Positions 1 through 4,814 of a stretch of 5,004 bases of DNA are shown here, in pieces. The notes beneath the pieces were generated by a model. That model did not search any database. It was not told the DNA's origin and saw only the letters and a program-made list of their open reading frames with translations. The stretch is from Halobacteriales archaeon SW_5_68_122 (GTDB taxonomy: Archaea; Halobacteriota; Halobacteria; Halobacteriales; Haloarculaceae). The DNA is taken from positions 11,149-16,152 of the forward strand of contig PXSL01000027.1 in the NCBI GenBank assembly GCA_003022815.1. Direction: 5' to 3'. Numbering within the stretch: position 1 is the first letter of the stretch; each line of letters opens with the position of its first letter. Made by a program: the position numbers and the translations under genes.

Positions 1-594
1 CAGCACGACCTCCACCTCCTCGAGGTAAGCGTCGGTCTTGCCGTAAACCAGCGAGTGGCTCCCCGTCGAGTTGTTACCGATGGCGCCGCCCAGCGCGCTT
101 TTGTCGCCCCACGCGGGGTCGGGCGCGAACTTCAGGCCGTCGGCGACGAGTGCGGCGTCGAGGTCGCCGAGAAGCACGCCCGGTTGGGCCGTCGCCGTCC
201 GCGCTTCGGGGTCCACCGAGACGACCCCGTCCATGTGGCGGGTGAAGTCCAAGACGACGGCCTCATTGACCGTCTGGCCCGCGAGAGAGGTGCCGCCGCC
301 CCGCGGAAGGACCGGTATCGACCGCCGCGAGCAGTACCCGAGGACGCTGGCGACGTCGCCGGTATCGGTCGGAAAGACGACGCCGATGGGAGTCACCTCG
401 TAGGCCGAGGCGTCGGTCGCGTACAGCGTCCGGGTGTACTCGTCGAACCGGACCTCGCCGTCGACGAGGCGCTCGAGGTCCGAGACCAGTCCCGGCCGGT
501 CAACGTCGCCGCCGGCGTAGTCGTAGCCCGCCCGCTCGTCGGCGGCGGGGTCGGCGGGCCGGCTCGCCCGGTCGTCACCACCCTCCGTTGCCAT
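1..594 (-). CDS. FAD-binding oxidase/dehydrogenase, GlcD/D-lactate dehydrogenase type (N-terminal part, 3' end outside window)
   Basis: The gene reads leftward from ATG at 592-594 and stays open for 198 codons to the window edge. The translation carries the hallmarks of a PCMH-type FAD-binding domain: RGGGTSLAGQTV at residues 98-109 (the glycine-rich FAD pyrophosphate loop), PGV at 138-140, FAPDPAWGDKSALGG at 156-170 and GNNSTGSHS at 173-181. Family members oxidise 2-hydroxy acids such as glycolate or D-lactate and pass electrons to the respiratory chain. Haloarchaeal homologues with this N-terminus are usually about 1000 residues, with a C-terminal Fe-S domain; that part is not visible here, so the Fe-S half is inferred. 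The first 35 residues are an acidic, poorly conserved tail. The start is supported by a TATA-like element centred 27 nt upstream. It follows hdrB on the same strand after 66 nt but has its own promoter. The substrate cannot be told from this fragment. Confidence 0.9.
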   Translation of the reverse strand, partial: MATEGGDDRASRPADPAADERAGYDYAGGDVDRPGLVSDLERLVDGEVRFDEYTRTLYATDASAYEVTPIGVVFPTDTGDVASVLGYCSRRSIPVLPRGGGTSLAGQTVNEAVVLDFTRHMDGVVSVDPEARTATAQPGVLLGDLDAALVADGLKFAPDPAWGDKSALGGAIGNNSTGSHSLVYGKTDAYLEEVEVVL

Positions 595-615
595 ACCCTC
601 GATACGGGGCGGCGA

Positions 616-626
616 GGCTAAAAGCC
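616..626 (-). promoter_or_regulatory. TATA-like promoter element of the FAD oxidase gene
   Basis: On the minus strand the 66-nt gap after hdrB contains GGCTTTTAGCC, the only AT-rich block in the gap. Its centre lies about 27 nt before the ATG at 594, the spacing expected for a leaderless haloarchaeal transcript. The element is itself a short inverted repeat (GGCT-AAA-AGCC), so a weak T-rich hairpin role at the end of the hdrB transcript is also possible. Confidence 0.55.
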
Positions 627-660
627 CTCACCCGGCGGCATATCGCGCGAGCACCGGGGA

Positions 661-1152
661 CTACTCCCGGCGGTACGTCACGAACGCCAGCTCGCCGACC
701 GTCTCGCGGTCGACCTCCACCCACTCCACGCCGAACTCGGGGAAGCGGGCGTCGCCGTCGGGGCGCTCGGGAATCTCCGTGATGCGTAGTTCGTCGGCCT
801 CGGAAAGCAACTGCTCGTAGACGGCCGCGCCGCCGGCGACGTAGACCGTTTCTTTATCGTCGTCGAGAGCCGCCTCCGCGGCCGAGAGCGCCGCCTCGAT
901 GTCCGGCGCATGGACCGCTCCCTCCGGCAGCCCGAAGTCCGCCTGCCGCGAAAGGACGATGTTCGTCCGCCCGGGTAGCGGCCCGCCGAGGCGCGAGGCG
1001 ATGGACTCGTAGGTCCGCCGGCCTACGATAACCGGATGACCCATCGTCGTTTCCTTGAACCGCTCGAGGTCGGCGGGGTAGTGCCACGGCATGCCGCCCT
1101 CGGCGCCGATGACACCGTTCTCGGCGACGGCGGCGATGAGCGTCAGCCTCAT
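661..1152 (-). CDS. hdrB: Dihydrofolate reductase HdrB
   Basis: This is a 163-residue protein of normal length for the DHFR family. It reduces dihydrofolate to tetrahydrofolate with NADPH in the cytoplasm, regenerating the cofactor consumed by thymidylate synthase. Visible family features, with E. coli FolA equivalents: MPW at residues 21-23 (Met20 loop), the acidic active-site residue D28 in PADLERF (E. coli D27), GRRTYESI at 44-51 (NADPH-binding turn), PLPGRTN at 58-64, VYVAGGAAVYEQLL at 103-116 (the Gly-Gly cofactor loop) and ARFPEF at 135-140. The start is fixed by the ATGA overlap with the upstream thymidylate synthase stop (1149-1151). That overlap implies an operon and probably translational coupling. 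The pairing with thymidylate synthase matches hdrB of Haloferax volcanii. The reading frame is intact, unlike that of its neighbour. No separate promoter or Shine-Dalgarno sequence is visible. Confidence 0.96.
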   Translation of the reverse strand: MRLTLIAAVAENGVIGAEGGMPWHYPADLERFKETTMGHPVIVGRRTYESIASRLGGPLPGRTNIVLSRQADFGLPEGAVHAPDIEAALSAAEAALDDDKETVYVAGGAAVYEQLLSEADELRITEIPERPDGDARFPEFGVEWVEVDRETVGELAFVTYRRE

Positions 1153-2083
1153 TCGGCGACGGCGAACTCCAGCCCCGGCGCGTAGGCGAGCGCGTCGAGC
1201 GGCTTGTCGGCCACCTTGATCCTCGGCCGGTCGCGCGGCTCCCGGGACAGCTGCGTCAGCAGGCCGGGCACGTGGTCGTACCCCTCGCCGTCCGGTTCCG
1301 ACGGCGCCGTCTCCTCGAGCCAGTCCCGTACCTCGCGGTGCTCCGCGCGGTCCTCGACGGCCGCGAGCCGTTCCTGGAGGGCGGACAGGTTCTCGGCGTA
1401 CCACGCGCCACGCCGGCCCTCGCCGCAGTAGACGTGGGCGTCGACGATGGTGTGGCCGAACGACCCGGGCTTGAACTCGGTGCGGTTGGCGACGGCGTGG
1501 GCCAGAAGCGAGTACGCCGCGAGGTTGAACGGGATTCCCAGCGCGACGTCGCCGGACCGCTGGGTGAGGTGGACGTTCAGGCGGTCGCCCTGGACGTTGA
1601 AGACGAAGGTGTAGTGACACGGCGGCAGCGTCGAGACGGCGGCGTTGGCGGGGTGCCAGGCGTTCACCACCATCCGCCGGGAGCGGGGGTTCTCCTTGAG
1701 GGTGTCCAGCACGTACCGAATCTGGTCGAACACCCGCCGCTCGGTACCGTCGGGAGTCGTCTCCGTCTCCGTCCATCGGCCGGCGTCGTCGGGCCACGAC
1801 TCCCCCGGCAGTCGCGCGGACTCCTCGGGCACCGGGAACCGCCGCCAGAACCGGCCGTAGGCCGTGTCGAGCGTGCCGTCCCGGAGAGGTACCACAGCAG
1901 TTCGTGAATCAGCGAGTTCCACCGGTAGCCGTCCATCCGCTTGGTCGTCAAGAGCGGGAACCCGTCGCTCAGGTCGACCTCGTAGTGTTCCGAAAACGAG
2001 GCGACCGTGTCGACGCCGGTCCGGTTCGGCTTGTACGTCCCCCCCGAGAGGACGTCTGAAACGAGGTCGTGGTACTGGCGCAT
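1149..2083 (-). pseudogene. thyA: Thymidylate synthase (ThyA/Hts), disrupted by an out-of-frame deletion near 1878-1886
   Basis: ThyA converts dUMP plus methylene-tetrahydrofolate to dTMP plus dihydrofolate. The 5' part, from ATG 2081-2083, encodes YKPNRTGVDT (residues 17-26), DGFPLLTTKRMDGYRWNS (40-57) and HELLWYLSG (60-68). The frame is then lost; reading on in it stops near 1664. The rest of the enzyme continues in another frame from about 1883: GTLDTAYGRFWRRFPVP, RRMVVNAWHPANAAVS, the catalytic Cys in TLPPCHYTF (codon 1617-1619), QRSGDVALGIPFNLAAY and DAHVY. This is more than a 1-nt slip: between HELLW and the conserved YG, about 21 residues are missing compared with E. coli ThyA, including the WDEWAD-type motif. 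The locus is 935 nt, which is not a multiple of 3. The C-terminus also looks about 10 residues short. It is the first gene of the operon and overlaps hdrB by ATGA. It could be a true pseudogene or an assembly error. The family identity is certain. Confidence 0.93.
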
Positions 2084-2108
2084 CTACCGTGTACCCGGGC
2101 GAACAGGA

Positions 2109-2116
2109 TTATAAAA
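2109..2116 (-). promoter_or_regulatory. TATA box of the thyA-hdrB operon
   Basis: The minus strand reads TTTTATAA, a near-consensus archaeal TATA box in otherwise GC-rich sequence. Its centre is about 29 nt before the thyA ATG (2083), so transcription should start at or within a few nt of the start codon, giving a leaderless or nearly leaderless mRNA. Confidence 0.75.
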
Positions 2117-2172
2117 CGTTGCGTCCCGGCGGCGGGCGGTGTCGAGTCGAGAGAGGTGATCGGGCTTTCGAG

Positions 2173-2191
2173 CGGTCCGTACACGGGACCG
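2173..2191. repeat. Inverted repeat in the divergent thyA / membrane-protein promoter region
   Basis: CGGTCC at 2173-2178 and GGACCG at 2186-2191 form a perfect 6-bp inverted repeat around a 7-nt spacer. An alternative pairing uses GCGGTC (2172-2177) and GACCGC (2191-2196). It lies upstream of both divergent promoters, where an operator could sit. No known regulator site is recognised. Confidence 0.35.
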
Positions 2192-2213
2192 ACCGCATCA
2201 GCGGCGGTAACAT

Positions 2214-2225
2214 CGGGTCGACCCG
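2214..2225. repeat. 12-bp perfect palindrome upstream of the small membrane protein gene
   Basis: CGGGTCGACCCG is perfectly palindromic and is followed four bases later by an AT-rich TTTATT (2229-2234). It is intergenic, so codon bias does not explain it directly. The 10-mer CGGGTCGACC recurs at 2701-2710 upstream of the cupin gene. A possible operator, but GTCGAC is common in GC-rich haloarchaeal DNA. Confidence 0.35.
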
Positions 2226-2252
2226 GGCTTTATTGAGTGCTGGTAGAGAGTG

Positions 2253-2270
2253 GAAATACTTTTCATAAAA
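2253..2270 (+). promoter_or_regulatory. AT-rich promoter region of the small membrane protein gene
   Basis: GAAATACTTTTCATAAAA is the most AT-rich block of the region and spans about 19-36 nt before the ATG at 2289, where a TATA box for a leaderless mRNA would lie. The exact box cannot be fixed. A second candidate, TTTATT at 2229-2234, would give a leader of roughly 30 nt. Confidence 0.5.
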
Positions 2271-2288
2271 CCGTCCCACGACGGGTAT

Positions 2289-2567
2289 ATGCTCTCCGAC
2301 GAACGAAACTGGCGGGTGCTCGCCTCCATTGGCGTCGTTCTCGTGCTCCTGCTGGCCTACAGCACGCTGATAATAGGACGGCCTCTGGCTGGACTCGGCT
2401 TCGTGATACCGCTCGTCGTGCTCTATCTGCTGTGGCGACTGGTCCGGGCGGCCGAGCGCATCGCCGACGCCGTCGAGGACGACGGCCCCGGCGCCGGCCG
2501 CTCCACGGAGGAGGACCCGAGCGGTGACGGTCCCTGGACCGGGGACGATGCCGGGACAATGGACTAA
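2289..2567 (+). CDS. Small two-helix membrane protein of unknown function
   Basis: I do not recognise this 92-residue protein. It has a short N-terminus (MLSDERNWR), a first hydrophobic segment at about residues 9-29 (VLASIGVVLVLLLAY and following), a short turn with Arg-Pro at 31-32, and a second hydrophobic segment at about 33-50 ending in LLWRLVRAAERIADAV. A strongly acidic, Gly-, Asp- and Glu-rich tail occupies residues 62-92 and is probably disordered. With two spans, both ends should lie on the same side, probably the cytoplasm given the Arg residues after the second span. A GTG at 2250 could extend it by 13 residues, but the AT-rich promoter block would then lie inside the coding region, so ATG 2289 is preferred. 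It is divergent from thyA, and the cupin gene downstream has its own promoter. No function can be assigned. Confidence 0.8.
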   Translation: MLSDERNWRVLASIGVVLVLLLAYSTLIIGRPLAGLGFVIPLVVLYLLWRLVRAAERIADAVEDDGPGAGRSTEEDPSGDGPWTGDDAGTMD

Positions 2568-2631
2568 TACGAACTGCCAGCACTGTTCACCATGAGGACC
2601 GTCCGACCCCGGGCAATCGACGTGGAAGTGA

Positions 2632-2649
2632 CGTACAATAGTGCGTACG
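2632..2649. repeat. Inverted repeat in the gap before the cupin gene
   Basis: CGTAC (2632-2636) and GTACG (2645-2649) form a 5-bp inverted repeat with an 8-nt spacer (AATAGTGC). It lies about 80 nt upstream of the cupin TATA element and 65 nt after the stop of the membrane-protein gene. Operator or chance; nothing else is recognisable in the gap 2568-2758 apart from this, the GGTCGACC palindrome at 2703-2710 and the TATA element. Confidence 0.25.
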
Positions 2650-2728
2650 AATCCTCCCCGGGCCGGACATCGCTGTGCCGTGCCCGGAAGCGGACCACGA
2701 CGGGTCGACCTCGTTCGACTGACGAGAG

Positions 2729-2736
2729 TATTTATT
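2729..2736 (+). promoter_or_regulatory. TATA box of the cupin gene
   Basis: TATTTATT stands out in GC-rich sequence, with its centre 26-27 nt before ATG 2759. This predicts a leaderless mRNA and decides the start against the in-frame GTG at 2738, which directly abuts the box. Confidence 0.7.
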
Positions 2737-2758
2737 CGTGGCGGCCGAAGGGGACAAC

Positions 2759-3115
2759 ATGGACCACGATACCGCCAGCACCGACGATATCGACAGCGTC
2801 ATTCCTGAGGAGCACGGCGGCATGTGGTTCTTCCGAGAGCCGCTGGACTGCGAGAACCTCGGGGTGACGCTTCTGGAACTGGAACCCGACGGCACGGGCA
2901 AGCCCCACGATCACGCCGACGACGGCCACGAAGAGGTGTACCTCGTAGTCGACGGAGAGCTGGCGGTCCAGCTAGGTGGCAGCAAGGGGGCGCCGCCCGA
3001 GGCCGAACTGACGCTCTCGTCGGGCGAGGCCGTCAGGGTCGGCCCGGAGACGCGCCGGCAGTTACACAGTCACGGCGACGGACCGGTCCGGGTCGTCGTC
3101 GCCGGGGCGCCGTAG
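2759..3115 (+). CDS. Single-domain cupin protein
   Basis: A 118-residue protein with one conserved cupin beta-barrel. Cupin motif 1 is clear at residues 47-67: GKPHDHADDGHEEVYLVVDGE, with metal-ligand candidates H50, H52 and E58/E59. Motif 2 is degenerate, around GEAVRVGPETRRQLHSH (89-105), where H103 is the likely fourth ligand. The preceding strand, NLGVTLLELEPDGTG (33-47), is typical of the family. Such small cupins are cytosolic and may be metal-dependent enzymes, sugar- or ligand-binding proteins, or regulatory subunits; the sequence does not say which. There is no signal peptide. The N-terminal 20 residues are acidic. ATG 2759 is chosen because of the TATA box 27 nt upstream. A terminator-like hairpin starts at its stop codon, so it is probably monocistronic. 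Fold assignment is secure; function is unknown. Confidence 0.9.
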   Translation: MDHDTASTDDIDSVIPEEHGGMWFFREPLDCENLGVTLLELEPDGTGKPHDHADDGHEEVYLVVDGELAVQLGGSKGAPPEAELTLSSGEAVRVGPETRRQLHSHGDGPVRVVVAGAP

Positions 3116-3134
3116 CCGGGAGCGCCCGGCTTTT
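3115..3134 (+). terminator. Hairpin plus T-tract after the cupin gene
   Basis: GCCGGG (3115-3120), loop AGCG, CCCGGC (3125-3130), then TTTT (3131-3134) form a perfect 6-bp GC stem followed by a short T-run. The hairpin begins on the last base of the cupin stop codon. Archaeal termination mainly needs the T-tract, and four T is short, so this is a weak to moderate terminator. The T-run also lies where the TATA element of the next gene should be. Confidence 0.5.
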
Positions 3135-3136
3135 GT
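3130..3136 (+). promoter_or_regulatory. Weak TATA-like element of the creatininase-family gene
   Basis: CTTTTGT is the only AT-rich stretch in the 43-nt gap and its centre is about 26 nt before ATG 3159. It is a poor TATA match and overlaps the T-tract of the preceding terminator-like hairpin, so promoter activity is an inference from position alone. Confidence 0.35.
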
Positions 3137-3158
3137 CGGTGGCCGCCGTGGGTCGGGT

Positions 3159-3962
3159 ATGTACCTCGGTGACGCCACCTGGCCGGAGGCCGGCGACCGC
3201 CTTGCGGACTACCCGCTGGCGCTGGTGCCGCTCGGGTCGACCGAACAGCACGGCCCACACCTGCCGCTTTCGACCGACCACGTCATCGCGGAGGCGCTGG
3301 CCCGCGAGGCCGCCGACCGCGCGGGCGTCGTCTGCACGCCGACCGTGACCGTGGGCGTCAGCCCCCACCACCGCCAGTTCCACGGGACGATGTCCGTCGA
3401 CCCGCCCGTCTTCCGCGACTACGTGGAGTCGCTGTCTCGGAGCCTCGTCGACCAGGGGGTCGACCGCATTGTTTACGTCAACGCCCACGGCGGCAACGTC
3501 GAACACCTGCGGGAGGTCGGCCGGCGGCTCCACGCCGACGGGACGGCCTACGCCATTGAGTGGATGTGGAACGAATCCATTCCCGGACTGGTGGACGAGC
3601 TGTTCGAGCACAACGGCCCCCACGCGGGCCCGAAGGAGACGGCGATGGTGTGGCACATCGCCGACGCCGTCCGGGAGGGCGAGCTCGAGGCGGCCCGCGA
3701 CGGCGGCCTCGTCGACCTCGCCGACGCGCCGACCGAGCGCAACGGCGCCCGGATCTTCTACGACGCCATCGAGAACACCGACAATGGGGCGTTCGGCGAC
3801 CCGACGGACGCCTCCGCGGAGAAGGGCCGACGGCTGTTCGAGGCGGCCGTCGAGCAGTTAATTGAACTGTGCGAGTGGCTCCGCGAACAGCCGTTCGAGA
3901 CGCTCGCCCCCCGCGAGCACGTCCGGGAGCGGGAGAGCCGCGAAAGCGACAGGTCGAAGTAA
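3159..3962 (+). CDS. arfB: Creatininase-family amidohydrolase, probable ArfB-type formamide hydrolase (riboflavin/F420 pathway)
   Basis: A 267-residue cytosolic metal-dependent amidohydrolase with a full set of creatininase-fold motifs: VPLGSTEQHGPHLPLSTDH at 23-41 (metal ligands E29, H31 and D40), GVSPHHRQFHGTM at 66-78, YVNAHGGN at 106-113 (ligand H110) and HAGPKETAM at 155-163 (E160). Haloarchaeal members of this group are often annotated as ArfB, which deformylates the pyrimidine formed by archaeal GTP cyclohydrolase in riboflavin and F420 synthesis. That substrate assignment is by family and not by residues I can verify, so the symbol is tentative; creatinine hydrolysis is unlikely in this setting. 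The core appears complete, with no internal gap. Residues after about 245 form a charged Arg/Glu-rich tail (HVRERESRESDRSK) that is probably lineage-specific. The start at ATG 3159 agrees with the expected N-terminus MYLGDATWPE. A small membrane-protein gene follows after 20 nt, possibly co-transcribed. Confidence 0.88.
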   Translation: MYLGDATWPEAGDRLADYPLALVPLGSTEQHGPHLPLSTDHVIAEALAREAADRAGVVCTPTVTVGVSPHHRQFHGTMSVDPPVFRDYVESLSRSLVDQGVDRIVYVNAHGGNVEHLREVGRRLHADGTAYAIEWMWNESIPGLVDELFEHNGPHAGPKETAMVWHIADAVREGELEAARDGGLVDLADAPTERNGARIFYDAIENTDNGAFGDPTDASAEKGRRLFEAAVEQLIELCEWLREQPFETLAPREHVRERESRESDRSK

Positions 3963-3982
3963 CGGCCGGTTCCAGCGCCGGT

Positions 3983-4147
3983 ATGGCCGACGACCACGAC
4001 AACCACGAGCACCATCCGCACGGCTCCGAGAACGGGCGGACGACGGCGCCACAGAGCGAGTACACGATGGGAGACGTCGCGCTAGGCGCCGTCGTCGCGG
4101 CCGTCGGACTAGCCGTCACGTTCGGAGTGCCGTTGCTTTTGACATAG
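3983..4147 (+). CDS. Small His-rich single-span membrane protein
   Basis: A 54-residue protein from ATG 3983. The N-terminus (MADDHDNHEHHPHGSENG) has five His in the first 13 residues with interspersed Asp and Glu, then a short polar linker (TTAPQSEYTMGD) and one hydrophobic C-terminal helix at about 32-53 ending in VTFGVPLLLT. Small haloarchaeal proteins of this plan, acidic or His-rich head plus one helix ending in a VTFGVPL-like motif, are in my memory conserved uncharacterised proteins (possibly DUF7550), but I cannot confirm that. The His/Asp cluster could bind metal ions; this is inference. The gene starts 20 nt after the creatininase-family stop, with no convincing TATA element of its own, so it may be in that transcript. 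Its stop lies one base from the stop of the convergent kinase-like gene. An upstream extension in the same frame would overlap the creatininase gene and is not favoured. Confidence 0.72.
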   Translation: MADDHDNHEHHPHGSENGRTTAPQSEYTMGDVALGAVVAAVGLAVTFGVPLLLT

Positions 4148-4148
4148 G

Positions 4149-4716
4149 TCACAGCGCCGCGAGAACGACCCACATCGGTGTCGCCGCGGCGATGGGGATG
4201 GTGAGGTTGTCGTCGATTACGTAGTCGCCGACGGTGGGTTTGACGCCGTCGGCCAGCATGGCGCCGAGGGCGCCCGCGAACGAACGGGTACGCCAGCGCC
4301 AGGCTGACGAGGAACATCCCGATGAGGACGCGGGGCCGCTTGACCGTTCGGAGTTCGCCCGTCGACAGCAGCCCGCTCACCGGGTCCCCGAGCGTGAGCA
4401 TGAACAGCGCGGGAACCGCTATCTGCGGTTCGAACACGAGGACGACCGCGGTCCCGCTGAGCACGTAGAGGGCGTATCCGGCGACCTTATCCTGCTCGTA
4501 CTCCCGTGTGAGTCGGTCGTAGATGGGGTGTTCGAGCGTGCCGGAGAGCCGGAGGAACTCGAGCACCGCGGTCGCCAGAAGGCCGGCGACGGCGACTGCC
4601 TGTACCACTCGCCAGGTGACCAGTCCCGTCTCCAGAATGTACTGGTCGAGGAGGTAGGCGCCGGGTATCGCGGCCCCGGAGGCGTGGACCAGGCGGCGGC
4701 CCAGTTCGAGGGACAT
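4149..4716 (-). pseudogene. Dolichol/polyprenol kinase-like membrane protein (SEC59/DGK1/VTE5 family), frameshifted at 4277-4284
   Basis: Read from ATG 4714-4716, this is a polytopic membrane protein: GRRLVHASGAAIPGAYLL (6-23), helices at about 34-55, LTREYEQDKVAGYALYVLSG (69-88), helix 89-108, LGDPVSGLLSTG (109-120), then GMFLVSLALAYPF to about residue 145. The R8/H11 pair and GDP at 110-112 fit CTP-dependent polyprenol or lipid kinases; in haloarchaea dolichol phosphate carries N-glycans, so that role is plausible. The frame then changes: the proper C-terminus (GALGAMLADGVKP, then YVIDDNLTIP, ending WVVLAAL and TGA at 4149-4151) lies in another frame. The locus is 568 nt, one base over a multiple of 3. 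CGAA is tandemly duplicated exactly at the break; removing one copy gives a continuous 187-residue protein. Unrepaired, the frame runs on antisense through neighbouring genes to about 3478. Assembly error or real mutation cannot be separated here. Confidence 0.85.
4277..4284. repeat. 4-bp tandem duplication (CGAA x2) at the kinase frameshift
   Basis: CGAA at 4277-4280 is directly repeated at 4281-4284, followed by CG. It sits exactly where the kinase-like coding frame breaks, and deletion of one copy joins YPF to AGALGAMLADG in one frame. A classical slippage signature. Confidence 0.7.
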
Positions 4717-4738
4717 ACCGAGTGGTGGGCGCCGGGGG

Positions 4739-4747
4739 TATTATTTT
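4739..4747 (-). promoter_or_regulatory. TATA box of the kinase-like gene
   Basis: The minus strand reads AAAATAATA, an AT-only block in GC-rich sequence, with its centre 27 nt before ATG 4716. This predicts a leaderless mRNA and supports that start. Confidence 0.7.
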
Positions 4748-4814
4748 CCGTCGTTTCACGCTCGGCACAGGTCGAGACGGCGGCGTTCGACGCTCCCGAC
4801 AGCGGTACGTAACT

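Noticed and set aside
55..621. Plus-strand open frame opposite the FAD oxidase
   Set aside because: The opposite strand encodes a canonical FAD-binding domain; this is a codon-bias shadow.
631..658. CCCGG/CCGGG hairpin between hdrB and the FAD oxidase
   Set aside because: Only a 5-bp stem with an 18-nt loop; expected by chance at this GC content.
661..1797. A 378-residue frame ending in the complete HdrB sequence, suggesting a fusion protein
   Set aside because: The part upstream of 1152 is Arg-rich shadow of ThyA in another frame; HdrB begins at the ATGA overlap.
1272..1907. Long plus-strand open frame opposite thymidylate synthase
   Set aside because: It is antisense to clear ThyA motifs, lacks a promoter, and its composition is what GC-rich codon bias produces on the opposite strand.
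2738..2758. GTG start extending the cupin by 7 residues
   Set aside because: It abuts the TATA box, so the transcript would start downstream of it.
2592..2867. Plus-strand open frame beginning in the gap before the cupin gene
   Set aside because: Basic, low-complexity translation overlapping the cupin in another frame and spanning its TATA box; no supporting promoter.
3033..3656. Minus-strand open frame opposite the creatininase-family gene
   Set aside because: Antisense shadow of a well-supported gene, with no motifs.
3478..4148. Minus-strand open frame continuing past the kinase-like gene
   Set aside because: It is the out-of-frame extension after the frameshift at 4277-4284: Arg/Pro/Thr-rich and antisense to the creatininase-family and His-rich genes. 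Not a real fusion protein.
4234..4812. Plus-strand open frame opposite the kinase-like gene
   Set aside because: Antisense to recognisable membrane-kinase motifs and crosses its promoter.
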